From the NCBI GenBank assembly GCA_021414065.1, contig JAIOPE010000081.1, forward strand, positions 51,027-115,026: a stretch of DNA of 64,000 bases, given 5' to 3'. Below the pieces are notes generated by a model, which was not told the origin of the DNA, did no database searches, and was given only the letters and a program-made list of their open reading frames with translations. Below, one piece after another: positions 24,080-31,637 of this stretch. The DNA comes from Planctomycetota bacterium (lineage in GTDB: Bacteria > Planctomycetota > JAJSAM01 > JAJVHW01). A program made the position numbers and the translations under genes. Within the stretch, counting starts at the first letter, position 1. Every line of letters begins with the position of its first letter.

Positions 24080-26602
24080 TCACTTAACGAGTTCGCCGCC
24101 GAACGACAGGAACCCCCGGCCGTCGAGGTTCCAGTTACCGTCGAACCATCCCGCCGCGACGACGCCGCCGTCGCCGAGAGCGAGCGCTCGCTCATCCCAC
24201 GCGACGTAGTCCGGATACCCGGTGCCCGACGAGAAGAGTCCGTGCGCCATCGCCACGCGGCACCCGCGGGCGCCAGTGTCTGCCAGGCATCCGACCACGC
24301 TGTCCGGGTCGTCGGCCCGAGGTCGGACGAAGAAACACGCCATGTTCCCGCCGGTCCACTTGCGTGAACCAACGCGGATCGACCCGCGGTGGACATCGAC
24401 CGGGCGCTCGTTGTTCGTGCCGAGGACCGAAGCCCACGCGGCGTTCGTATCGGCGTTCCCGTAGAGGATCAGGTTGCGGCCCGCGAACCGCGGCGCATCG
24501 GCGAGGACCTCGGTGTCGAGAACGATGTCGGCGAAGCCGTTCGCGCGGTACCACCAGACGGACGCGTCGAAGCGGACCCGCGCCGTCGTCTCGCGCGTCT
24601 CGTCCTCGGTGCCGCCGGTCGGGAGTACGAGCGCGAATCGCCGGTCGAACGCGCGCTTCAGCGGACCGGACCGTTCGGGTGTCTTGAAGTGGCCGCGCAC
24701 ACGCACGCCGCCCTCGGTCCACGCGCCGTCGGCGAAGAGCAGTTGCGCGTCGCCTTCCTTCACCTCGAACGACGCGCTATCCACCACGACGCGCCACTTC
24801 GTGACGTCGGCGGCCGGACACGCAACCTGGATCCACCGCGCGTTGTCGGTCGCGAGCGTCGCCGTGGACGTCGCGGCGTCCCACGCTGCGCGGATGCGGA
24901 TCGGTCGCCCGTACACGTTCGGTTGCGTGACGGAGACCCAGTGGTGCGTCGCGTCGATCACGGGGTCCACCGTGGTCCAGTCGAAGCTCGTCGGCACCTG
25001 CGGTTCCGTGCGATCGAAGAGCGCGAAGATCCCCGGCCAGTCCACGCAGTCGGCGCCCGGCGACGCCTCGCCGTCCCACCAGTGGCCCGCGCCCTCCTGG
25101 AAGTGCGAATCCGGCTTGCCGCCTGCGTCGCGCAGGGCCTTCAGCATCGTCTCGGCCTGCGAGAGCGGGACGTTGTCGTCCTTCGTCCCGTGCAGCACGA
25201 ACGTGGGCAGCGGCGCAAGATTGCCTGCGAGCGACAGCGTGTCGGAGGCGCCGTCGGCGCCGCGCCAGAGCGCGTCGAGGATCGAACGCGGACGCGGCCC
25301 GCCGTACGAGTCGAAGCTCTCCCACCCGGCGCTCGGCGCAATCGCCAGGAACCGGTCGGGGTCGTTCGCCGCGAGGTGCCACGTGCCGTGGCCGCCCATC
25401 GAGTGGCCGGTGAGGTAGACGCGGTCTGGCGCCTCGCCACCGAGCAAGCCCGACGCCGCAAGCGTCTCGTACGCGTCGAGACGTCCCCAGTCCTGCCAGT
25501 CGAAGCCGTACGGGCGGCGGTTCGTCGGGGCGACGATCCACGTGCCGGGGTGATGCGAGTACGACCGGGCTTGTCCCAACGCATCGACGCCCGCTCCGTG
25601 CAGCGAGAGCACGACGCGGGTCGGTGTGGCGACGAGCGTCGGCGCGGGCTCGAGGACGGAGAACTCCTGCACGGACCCGTCGATGCCGGAGACGCGGGTG
25701 ACGCGGCGCGCGTCGCTGCCGCCCTTCTGCTCGAGGGAGAGACGGACGGTGCCGAAGGCGCCGTTCACGGCGGCGACGGTCGAGACCGACGCGACGCCCT
25801 TGTCGTCCGTGCCGGGCCGCTGTGCACACGGCACCTTCGTGACCCCAAACGGCAGGAGTCGCACCTGTCGCGATGCGGGAGCTTCGTCGGACGGGCCGTC
25901 GTACGGATCTGCGGAGTCGATGTCGGCCGTGACCGACGCGTCGGTCGCGTTGACGACGACCACGCCCGTGTTCACCCGCACGCCCGCTCCGCCGTTCAAC
26001 AGATCCGGCCGCGTCGCATCCCACGCGACCGGGTGCACTCCGCGCTCCGTTTCGGCCAGGGGACGCAGCTCCAGATCGAACTTGCCGTGGAGGCCCGTCA
26101 CGTAGACCCGGTTCGCCCCCTTGCGGAGCGGCACCGGCACGCCGGCGAAGCCGTACGCGTAGACGTCGCCGACGAACGGCTCGCCATTCACCCAGAGCGC
26201 GGCCGCGCCCAGAAGGTGCGCGGTCATCGCGTAATCGGCGTCGCACACGATCTCGGCATACGCGATCGCCGCCGTCCCGTCCTTCGGCACGGCCTCCTTC
26301 CACCTCACGGGCTGCATCCGCTCGCCGACGACTTCGTCGCCCGCCTTCGGCGGCGGCGCGTCGCGATCGAGCAAGTACCTGGCGAACGCGGCCGACGGCC
26401 CGAACGGCCGGCGCGCGCGGACGTCCGGCGCTTCGAGCGTGAGCCACGTCGCTGGGAAGATCACGCCTTCGGGCGGAGCGGGGGGCGCGGCGACGGCGCC
26501 GTTCCCCTCGCTCTTGCCGTCGTCGGCACGGAGCGGCACGGACGACGCAGAGAGGCACGCCGAGCCGGCGAGCGCGGAGATCAGCAGGAATCGACGTTGC
26601 AT
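24080..26602 (-). CDS. Secreted alpha/beta-hydrolase (PHB-depolymerase/esterase-like), 840 aa
   Basis: A signal peptide (RFLLISALAGSACLSASSVP) is followed by a long N-terminal beta domain (about 45-320). An alpha/beta-hydrolase domain begins near TRVVLSLHGAGVDALGQA and includes RVYLTGHSMGGHGTWHLAAN (nucleophile Ser in GHSMGG), PLPTFVLHGTKDDNVPLSQA (acid) and EGAGHWWDGE (His). This order matches secreted esterases of the prolyl-oligopeptidase/feruloyl-esterase/PHB-depolymerase group. The C-terminal about 250 residues are a further beta domain. The substrate is not determined; an extracytoplasmic polymer or ester is likely. The gene starts 10 nt after the upstream metallopeptidase stop. Confidence 0.8.
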   Translation of the reverse strand: MQRRFLLISALAGSACLSASSVPLRADDGKSEGNGAVAAPPAPPEGVIFPATWLTLEAPDVRARRPFGPSAAFARYLLDRDAPPPKAGDEVVGERMQPVRWKEAVPKDGTAAIAYAEIVCDADYAMTAHLLGAAALWVNGEPFVGDVYAYGFAGVPVPLRKGANRVYVTGLHGKFDLELRPLAETERGVHPVAWDATRPDLLNGGAGVRVNTGVVVVNATDASVTADIDSADPYDGPSDEAPASRQVRLLPFGVTKVPCAQRPGTDDKGVASVSTVAAVNGAFGTVRLSLEQKGGSDARRVTRVSGIDGSVQEFSVLEPAPTLVATPTRVVLSLHGAGVDALGQARSYSHHPGTWIVAPTNRRPYGFDWQDWGRLDAYETLAASGLLGGEAPDRVYLTGHSMGGHGTWHLAANDPDRFLAIAPSAGWESFDSYGGPRPRSILDALWRGADGASDTLSLAGNLAPLPTFVLHGTKDDNVPLSQAETMLKALRDAGGKPDSHFQEGAGHWWDGEASPGADCVDWPGIFALFDRTEPQVPTSFDWTTVDPVIDATHHWVSVTQPNVYGRPIRIRAAWDAATSTATLATDNARWIQVACPAADVTKWRVVVDSASFEVKEGDAQLLFADGAWTEGGVRVRGHFKTPERSGPLKRAFDRRFALVLPTGGTEDETRETTARVRFDASVWWYRANGFADIVLDTEVLADAPRFAGRNLILYGNADTNAAWASVLGTNNERPVDVHRGSIRVGSRKWTGGNMACFFVRPRADDPDSVVGCLADTGARGCRVAMAHGLFSSGTGYPDYVAWDERALALGDGGVVAAGWFDGNWNLDGRGFLSFGGELVK

Positions 26603-26612
26603 CAGTCGGCCC

Positions 26613-28754
26613 TCACTTCACGGCGGATGCCGGGTCGCCTGGGAGCAACGCTGACACGTCGGCGAACGCGGCGTCGATCGTGGCGCGCTCGAACTCCGGC
26701 GCGGATCCCGACACCGTCACGTCCAGCACGTACGTGCCAATTCGGACCACGTGCATCACGGCGCGCTGCGACCTTCCGCCCATCTCGAGCATCTTCACGG
26801 CGACGAAACCGTCGAGTCCGTTGCCCGCGCCGACGCCGTCGGTGTACTCGGCCGACACGGTGCGGACACGTCCCGATTTCGACTTCGCGTCCTTCGTCTC
26901 GGAGATCTTCCGTTCGAGGCGGAGCATGGCGTGCGCGGCGTCGGCGTCTTCGCATCGCATCACGGCCAGCACCAGGGAGCCGGTGACCTTCGGGTTCGAG
27001 ATGGTGAGCACGCGCATCGAGAGCAGGCGGTCCACTGCGCCATCCGTGTCGGCGAGGCCGAGTGGCTGGAGTTGCGCCCGCACCGCGGCCGCGACGACCT
27101 GAGGACGGTCGGTGACCCAGCCCTCGCCGCCGAGTTTCGCGAACCGCTCGAGCACCGCATCGATCGTCGCGTCGGCGGCCAGTGTGTCCGCGCTCGAGTT
27201 CTCGCCGCGCAGCCACATCAGCGGATGCTCGATGTCTCGGACGGACTTCGGCGGATCGCGCAACGCCCGCGCGACCGCCTCCACGCCACCGGCCTTCTCG
27301 ATCTCGTGGAAGAAGCGCAGCCCGCCCGTGTACGGAAAGCCGATCGTCGCCGAGAACGAACGGAACATGCCGTCCATCGCCGCGTCGTCGGTCTTCGGCG
27401 CCCACGCGATCGCCTGCGCCAGCTTCTCGAACGTCGCCCCGAGTCCTCGCTTCGTTGCGACCCGCTCCGCGACGAACTGCGCGTGCCCCTCGACGACCGC
27501 GCCCCACGCCGTGAACTCGTCGCTCGTCTTCATCACGTCGTACGCCTTGGCGAGGTCGTGCGCGCGGAAGTCGTGCGCGTGGACGGCCTCGTGGACGAGC
27601 AGCGTGCGGAGCGAGTCGTCGCCGAGAATCCACGGCGTCCGCATGACCTCGGCCGTGGCCTCGGCCGTGCGGGGCGACAGAAGCACCGAGTGCGTGCGAC
27701 GGTCGTACTTCGCGAGCAACGACGCCGCGGCGAACGCGATCGTGGACTCCATCTGCGCCTGCGGCAGCCCGAGCCGCGCCAGCACGGGCTCGATGTCGAG
27801 GCGCACGACCGCTTCGAGTTCGGTGAAGTCCACGATCCGGACCTTCGGACGCCCGCCGCCGACGGCGCTGCCGAGTTCGCGCTCGACGTCGTCCAGCGCC
27901 TCGGTGAACAGTGCGTCCACGCGCTTCGCGTCGCGCCAAGGGCCGTCGTACGACGGAATGTCGGCCGGGGAGATCTCGTCCGGCCGGATCGTTGACGCGC
28001 CGCGCCACGTACGGCCGTCCCGCGCCTTGGCGCCGGGCGTGGACGTGGCCAACATCCCGGGCGCGTCGGACCCAGCGTCGCACGCCGCATCCGCACTTGG
28101 ACCGTGCCCCTCGCCCGAGTACTCGGGCGCGTCCACTGCGGTGACGTCGCCGGAGGCGTCGGTGTGGAACGTGAATCGCCCCGTGCGTCCGTACGCGCGC
28201 GGCCAGGCGTAGATCGTCCAGTGCCCCTCGGCGCGTTCGACGGCGACGCCGTCCGCCCGCTTCCCCTTCGTCTCGTGGACTCCGTGCCCGTCGGCCGCGG
28301 GCAGGAACATCCGCCACACGTAGCCCGCGACGACGACCTCACCGGCGTCGTTCACGCGAGCGAAGTCCGCGTCGAGAATCGCATCGAGGCGACGCTCGCC
28401 CTTCGGGTCCTTCGGATCGGGAAGCGCGCCGGCCAGGTCCTGGAGGCAGGCGAACTCGCCGGTGCCGTTCTGGTTCGCGTCGAGACGGGCCGACGCCTGG
28501 ACCGTCGCTTGGCCGCGCTGCACGCGGAGCAGCGTCGTGTGGGCCCGCAGGTGGGCGCCGCGTTGGACGTCGCGCAGCAGTTCGACGAGCGGATGCGTCT
28601 TCGGCTTCGGCGCAGCGGGAGCCGTCGCGGGTGGCGCACCGTCGGAGACCCCCGCCGGGGGCGCGCCCACTGGCGGATCGTCCTGCGCGACGGCACCCGA
28701 CGCCCCCGCCGTCGCGAGGGCCAGGAGGAACGCCGCGCCACGGAGGAGTCGCAT
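26613..28754 (-). CDS. Secreted protein with zincin HExxH motif
   Basis: A 713-residue exported protein (signal peptide LLRGAAFLLALATAGASGAV). Around residue 390 it has LLVHEAVHAHDFRAHDL, a zinc-metallopeptidase HExxH, and about 45 residues later VVEGHAQFVAERVA, whose Glu is placed like the third ligand of gluzincins. The C-terminal about 150 residues (RVLTISNPKVTGSLVLAVMR) are a mixed alpha/beta domain of unknown type. It is the first gene of the operon with the secreted esterase and peroxiredoxin. No close family is recognised; protease activity is inferred from the motif. Confidence 0.75.
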   Translation of the reverse strand: MRLLRGAAFLLALATAGASGAVAQDDPPVGAPPAGVSDGAPPATAPAAPKPKTHPLVELLRDVQRGAHLRAHTTLLRVQRGQATVQASARLDANQNGTGEFACLQDLAGALPDPKDPKGERRLDAILDADFARVNDAGEVVVAGYVWRMFLPAADGHGVHETKGKRADGVAVERAEGHWTIYAWPRAYGRTGRFTFHTDASGDVTAVDAPEYSGEGHGPSADAACDAGSDAPGMLATSTPGAKARDGRTWRGASTIRPDEISPADIPSYDGPWRDAKRVDALFTEALDDVERELGSAVGGGRPKVRIVDFTELEAVVRLDIEPVLARLGLPQAQMESTIAFAAASLLAKYDRRTHSVLLSPRTAEATAEVMRTPWILGDDSLRTLLVHEAVHAHDFRAHDLAKAYDVMKTSDEFTAWGAVVEGHAQFVAERVATKRGLGATFEKLAQAIAWAPKTDDAAMDGMFRSFSATIGFPYTGGLRFFHEIEKAGGVEAVARALRDPPKSVRDIEHPLMWLRGENSSADTLAADATIDAVLERFAKLGGEGWVTDRPQVVAAAVRAQLQPLGLADTDGAVDRLLSMRVLTISNPKVTGSLVLAVMRCEDADAAHAMLRLERKISETKDAKSKSGRVRTVSAEYTDGVGAGNGLDGFVAVKMLEMGGRSQRAVMHVVRIGTYVLDVTVSGSAPEFERATIDAAFADVSALLPGDPASAVK

Positions 28755-28862
28755 CCCGCGGAAGGTACCCGGGCCGCCGGTGCCCGGCCTGCGGAATGCA
28801 GGGTGTGCGCGCCGTCCCGATTCTTCGGATTCACCCCCTTTTCAGCGGCGCGGGGGGTCGAT

Positions 28863-29058
28863 AAACTGCGACCCAAGTTCCGCGCAGCCGTGCGCGGAGG
28901 GACCGTAGCCCCAAGTCCGCAGGTTTGGCCACCGGCGGAGGAGGGGGAGGCCCGGGTAGCCAGAAGCGGCGCATCAAAACGCGAAGCGCCGCGGACGGCG
29001 TCCCCGAGAGGAGGTGATCATGACTCAAGGTGGCAGTACCAGGTTGACTCCCAGGTGA
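28863..29058 (+). ncRNA. Candidate structured leader RNA ending in a short ORF
   Basis: Three nested or serial hairpins can be drawn. TCCGCGCA-GCCG-TGCGCGGA (28879-28898) is perfect over 8 bp. A longer helix from 28863-28872 with 28915-28926 encloses it. GCGGCGC and GCGCCGC (28966-28972 and 28986-28992) enclose a 13-nt loop. Immediately after is AGGAGGTGATC (29009-29019), an 11-nt match to the conserved complement of the 16S rRNA 3' end, abutting an ATG. The 13-codon frame reads MTQGGSTRLTPR and stops at 29058. It does not match any riboswitch class that I know. Confidence 0.4.
29020..29058 (+). CDS. 12-residue leader-like peptide
   Basis: The ATG directly follows an unusually long Shine-Dalgarno sequence (AGGAGGTGATC). 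The frame encodes only MTQGGSTRLTPR. A leader peptide or a decoy ribosome-binding site is possible. No gene follows closely: the next is the antitoxin at 29332. A hairpin CGGCGGTC-TCCG-GACCGCCG lies downstream at 29101-29120. Confidence 0.35.
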   Translation: MTQGGSTRLTPR

Positions 29059-29158
29059 GCCGACGGGCTCGCCTTCGGGCAGCCACTCAAGTCGTGCGGG
29101 CGGCGGTCTCCGGACCGCCGCTCGCCTCGATTCTCGCTCCGGAGCTCGGTCCGGTATC

Positions 29159-29256
29159 CCGGAGCTCGGTCCTACCTCGTCGGGAGCGTCACCACGAGCG
29201 CGACATCACCGGCTCCTCGGTCCGGACCGGCTCCTCTGCCGGGCGTAACTCGCTTG
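29159..29256 (+). repeat. Direct repeat, left copy, flanking the toxin-antitoxin pair
   Basis: A roughly 97-bp sequence beginning CCGGAGCTCGGTCCTACCTC and containing the palindrome GGTCCGGACC is found again at 29848-29944 in the same orientation with most positions identical. Just before this copy the first 11 bases are already present once more (GGAGCTCGGTC near 29150). The two copies bracket the YefM/YoeB-like genes. Confidence 0.7.
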
Positions 29257-29310
29257 ACGGAACTCCGAGGGGACGCTGTTGACGTGCCGTTGACTCGCTC
29301 CCCCGGGGCA

Positions 29311-29328
29311 CGTACGCTTTCTCGTACG
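29311..29328 (+). promoter_or_regulatory. Paired CGTACG boxes upstream of the antitoxin
   Basis: Two palindromic CGTACG hexamers (29311-29316 and 29323-29328) have centres 12 bp apart and end 3 bp before the antitoxin ATG. The E. coli yefM-yoeB operator is built from palindromes with TGTACA cores at similar spacing, so this is a likely autoregulatory operator. The -35-like TTGACT lies about 20 bp upstream. Confidence 0.5.
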
Positions 29329-29331
29329 CCC

Positions 29332-29574
29332 ATGACCACCATCACCGCGACGGAGGCCCGCAAGCGCCTCTACCAGCTTCTGGCGGACCTCGCCGAGTCC
29401 CATGACCCCGTCGAGATCACCGGAAAGCGGGGAAACGCCTTCCTCGTCTCCGAGGAGGACTGGCGCGCCGTGCAGGAGACGCTGCACCTGCTCTCCGTGC
29501 CGGGGATGCGCGAGTCCATTCGCAAGGGGATGAAGACCCCCGTCGCAAAGTGCGTGAAGAAGCTCGACTGGTGA
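29332..29574 (+). CDS. YefM/Phd-type antitoxin
   Basis: An 80-residue protein with the YefM/Phd fold: MTTITATEARKRLYQLLADL at the N-terminus (DNA-binding), VEITGKRGNAFLVSEEDWRA in the middle and a toxin-wrapping C-terminal helix (MRESIRKGMKTPVAKCVKKL). It neutralises the downstream YoeB-like toxin and represses the operon, usually as a complex. Its TGA overlaps the toxin's GTG by 4 nt. Paired palindromes just upstream are the likely operator. It lies between two copies of a roughly 97-bp direct repeat, which suggests acquisition or mobility as a cassette. Confidence 0.92.
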   Translation: MTTITATEARKRLYQLLADLAESHDPVEITGKRGNAFLVSEEDWRAVQETLHLLSVPGMRESIRKGMKTPVAKCVKKLDW

Positions 29575-29834
29575 CCTGGACGGTCGTCTTCACGCGGCAG
29601 GCCGCCAAGGACGCGAAGAAGCTCGCGTCGTCCGGACTGAAGCCGAAGGCGGAGCGACTCCTCGTGGTCCTCGCCGAGAACCCGTTCAGCCCGTCGCCGC
29701 GCTACGAGAAGCTCCTGGGCGACTTGGCGGGCGCGTACTCGCGGCGGATCAACCTGCAGCACCGCCTCGTCTACCAGGTGCTGGAGGACGAGCGAACCGT
29801 GAAGGTGCTGCGGATGTGGACGCACTACGAGTAG
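29571..29834 (+). CDS. YoeB/Txe-family mRNA interferase toxin
   Basis: An 87-residue toxin of the RelE/YoeB group, which cleaves mRNA in the ribosomal A site. The start is the GTG inside the overlap GTGA. Visible family features are WTVVFTRQAAKDAKKLASSG, NPFSPSPRYEKLLGDLAGAY and RRINLQHRLVYQVLEDER, with the C-terminal WTHYE ending in the Tyr of the catalytic HY pair. YoeB uses a Glu/Arg/His set; the Arg-Arg-Ile and Arg-Leu-Val-Tyr segments are consistent with it. It is paired with the YefM-like antitoxin immediately upstream. Confidence 0.93.
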   Translation: MTWTVVFTRQAAKDAKKLASSGLKPKAERLLVVLAENPFSPSPRYEKLLGDLAGAYSRRINLQHRLVYQVLEDERTVKVLRMWTHYE

Positions 29835-29847
29835 GCGCGGGTAGTTC

Positions 29848-29944
29848 CGGAGCTCGGTCCTACCTCGTCGGGATCCCCGCCACGAGCGCGCGGTCGTCGC
29901 CTCCTCGGTCCGGACCGGCTCCTCGCCGGGCGTGACTTGCTCGC
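29848..29944 (+). repeat. Direct repeat, right copy
   Basis: This is the second copy of the repeat at 29159-29256, starting just after the toxin stop. A short fragment of the same sequence (ACTCGGTCCTACCTCG) recurs at about 30321-30336, overlapping the stop codon of the alpha/beta hydrolase gene. Confidence 0.7.
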
Positions 29945-29954
29945 GAGGTCTTGC

Positions 29955-30316
29955 GTTGATCCCCATGGCCGTCCGGATAACGGGGTCTGGCTGCCCGGGG
30001 GGAGCGACAGGCGACCGGCTTCGTTCGCCCCGAAGGGGCAGCCCAACTCAAGCCCAGGGCAACGCCCTGGGAATTCGGGATGATGAATCCCGAGCCCTGT
30101 AGGGGCGGCTCAATCCCAGAAGAATGCTGGATCGCACGCGGTCCGCGCAGGCGCCGCGGCCGAGGTCGCACTCGCGCGATTCAGTCGCCCCTACAGGGCC
30201 CGGCGAGGAGGACAACTCAAACCCAGGGCGTTGCCCTGGGCTGGAGTTACGCTGCCCCTTCGGGGCGCCGGAATCGAGGCCGCGAGCCGTTCACCGGACG
30301 GCGATGGCGTTGATCC
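29955..30316. repeat. Large imperfect inverted repeat (intergenic repeat element)
   Basis: The outer ends GTTGATCC and ATGGCCGTCCGGATAACGG are mirrored at 30290-30316 (CCGTTCACCGGACGGCGATG and GTTGATCC). Inner motifs repeat in mirrored order: GCCCCGAAGGGGCAGC with GCTGCCCCTTCGGGGC, CCCAGGGCAACGCCCTGGG with CCCAGGGCGTTGCCCTGGG, and CCCTGTAGGGGCG with CGCCCCTACAGGG. The centre (about 30120-30175) is unpaired. A diverged relative of the left arm occurs at 53511-53620. There is no coding capacity. Confidence 0.75.
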
Positions 30317-30328
30317 TGGAACTCGGTC

Positions 30329-31129
30329 CTACCTCGCCTCGATCGTCGCCAGGAACTCGCGGACGGCCGCGTTGAACGCGGCGGGCTGCTCGTAGTTCGG
30401 CAGGTGCGCCGCGGCGGGGATGAGCGCGAGGCGGGCCCCGCGACTCGCGGCCTGCATCGCCTGCGACTCCTTCGGCGGAATGAGGAGGTCGTCCGCGCCG
30501 GACACGATGAGCGTCGGCACGGCGACCGCGCGGATGGACTCCGTCGAGTCCGGTCGGTTGCGGAGGGCGCCGAGCGCCGCGACGACACCCGCCGTCGGCT
30601 GCGCGCTCATCATGTCCAGAAGCGACCGACGACGACGCTCGTCGCGTCGAGCCGTTTCTGGCGTGAGCATCTTCCCGATCATCTGCGCCGCGATCGCGGA
30701 CGCGCCTTCGGCCCGCGCGAGTGCGGCGGAAGCGTCCCGGGCGAACTTCGCCTCCGCCGAGTCGGCGCCGGCTCGCGTGTCCACGAGGACGAGTCCGATC
30801 AAGCGGTCCGCGAACCGCCGGTGGAACGCCATCGCCACGTACCCGCCCATCGACACGCCGCCGACCACGGCCTTCTTCACGCCGAGCGCGTCGAGCAGAT
30901 CGCAGACGTCAGCCGCGTAGTCATCCACGCTCGCGGTAGTCCCGCCGAGCGCCGACTCGCCGAACCCCCGCAGGTCCAACGCGATCACACGCGCGACGTC
31001 GCCCAGTCCGGCGGACTGCCCGGCCCACACGGTCCGGTCGAGCGGGAACCCGTGGATGAGGACCAGCGGAAGGCCGCTGCCGCCCGAGTCCTCGTATCCG
31101 ACCTGCCGACCGTTCACGTCGATGCGCAT
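30329..31129 (-). CDS. Alpha/beta hydrolase
   Basis: A 266-residue protein of the alpha/beta-hydrolase fold: MRIDVNGRQVGYEDSGGSG, oxyanion-region LVLIHGFPLDRTVWAGQ, nucleophile VVGGVSMGGYVAMAFHRRF (Ser in GVSMGG), acid in PTLIVSGADDLLIPPKES and His in PAAAHLPNYEQPAAFNAAV. The catalytic triad is complete. It is related to the BioH/3-oxoadipate-enol-lactonase/haloperoxidase-like group; the substrate cannot be predicted. The ATG at 31129 follows GGAGG by 6 nt. The stop lies within a fragment of the local repeat sequence, so the extreme C-terminus may have been reshaped by that repeat. Confidence 0.88.
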   Translation of the reverse strand: MRIDVNGRQVGYEDSGGSGLPLVLIHGFPLDRTVWAGQSAGLGDVARVIALDLRGFGESALGGTTASVDDYAADVCDLLDALGVKKAVVGGVSMGGYVAMAFHRRFADRLIGLVLVDTRAGADSAEAKFARDASAALARAEGASAIAAQMIGKMLTPETARRDERRRRSLLDMMSAQPTAGVVAALGALRNRPDSTESIRAVAVPTLIVSGADDLLIPPKESQAMQAASRGARLALIPAAAHLPNYEQPAAFNAAVREFLATIEAR

Positions 31130-31150
31130 CGCAAACCTCCGCCTCAACTG

Positions 31151-31200
31151 GGGCCACCGGATGCGCCCCGACTCGACTAGGGCCACCGGATGCGCCCCGA
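31151..31200. repeat. Short direct repeat upstream of the hydrolase gene
   Basis: GGGCCACCGGATGCGCCCCGA occurs twice, at 31151-31171 and 31180-31200, with starts 29 bp apart, in the 140-bp gap between the VOC gene and the hydrolase gene on the minus strand. It could be a binding-site pair or a small duplication. Confidence 0.6.
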
Positions 31201-31269
31201 ACCGCCAAGTCTACGTCGCCAACCGCCGCGTCGCCGCTGGGGTGGAACCCGCGCGTCGGGGCGCCGGGC

Positions 31270-31629
31270 TCAGGCGTGGCGAGGATCGACGAGCTGTATC
31301 CAGTGCCCGTCCGGATCGCGAAAGACCGGGCAGCCCGGACCGTCGTCGCCCTCGACGACGAGGCCGCCGGCGCGGAGACGCTCGAGCGTGCCCGCGTGAT
31401 CGTCGGTGTAGAGCACGATCGCAGGCCCCGAAGTCCCGTACCGCGCCGCGCCGTCGCGCACGGCGGCGGCGACCGCCGGACGCAGGAGCACCTGCGCGTC
31501 GCCGAGCCGCATCCAGACGATCCGCCCGCCGTGCTGGACGTCCGTGACCTCGAACCCGAGGACGCCCTCCCAGAACGCGCGCGCGGCGACGACGTCGCGA
31601 ACGAAGAGCTCGACGTGGCCGAAGCGCAT
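31270..31629 (-). CDS. VOC/glyoxalase-fold protein
   Basis: A 119-residue single-module vicinal-oxygen-chelate protein: MRFGHVELFVRDVVAARAFW, GGRIVWMRLGDAQVLLRP, and CPVFRDPDGHWIQLVDPRH, which carries the C-terminal His/Glu-type metal ligand region (here GHWIQL with Gln instead of the usual Glu). Such proteins act as glyoxalase I-like, fosfomycin-resistance or extradiol-type enzymes; this one cannot be placed. It starts 8 nt after the dxs stop, so it is probably translated from the same mRNA. Confidence 0.82.
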   Translation of the reverse strand: MRFGHVELFVRDVVAARAFWEGVLGFEVTDVQHGGRIVWMRLGDAQVLLRPAVAAAVRDGAARYGTSGPAIVLYTDDHAGTLERLRAGGLVVEGDDGPGCPVFRDPDGHWIQLVDPRHA

Positions 31630-31637
31630 CCGTGCGA

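Noticed and set aside
24389..26986. An 865-codon plus-strand frame opposite the secreted esterase.
   Set aside because: Antisense shadow of a gene with an intact Ser-His-Asp triad and signal peptide; no motifs of its own.
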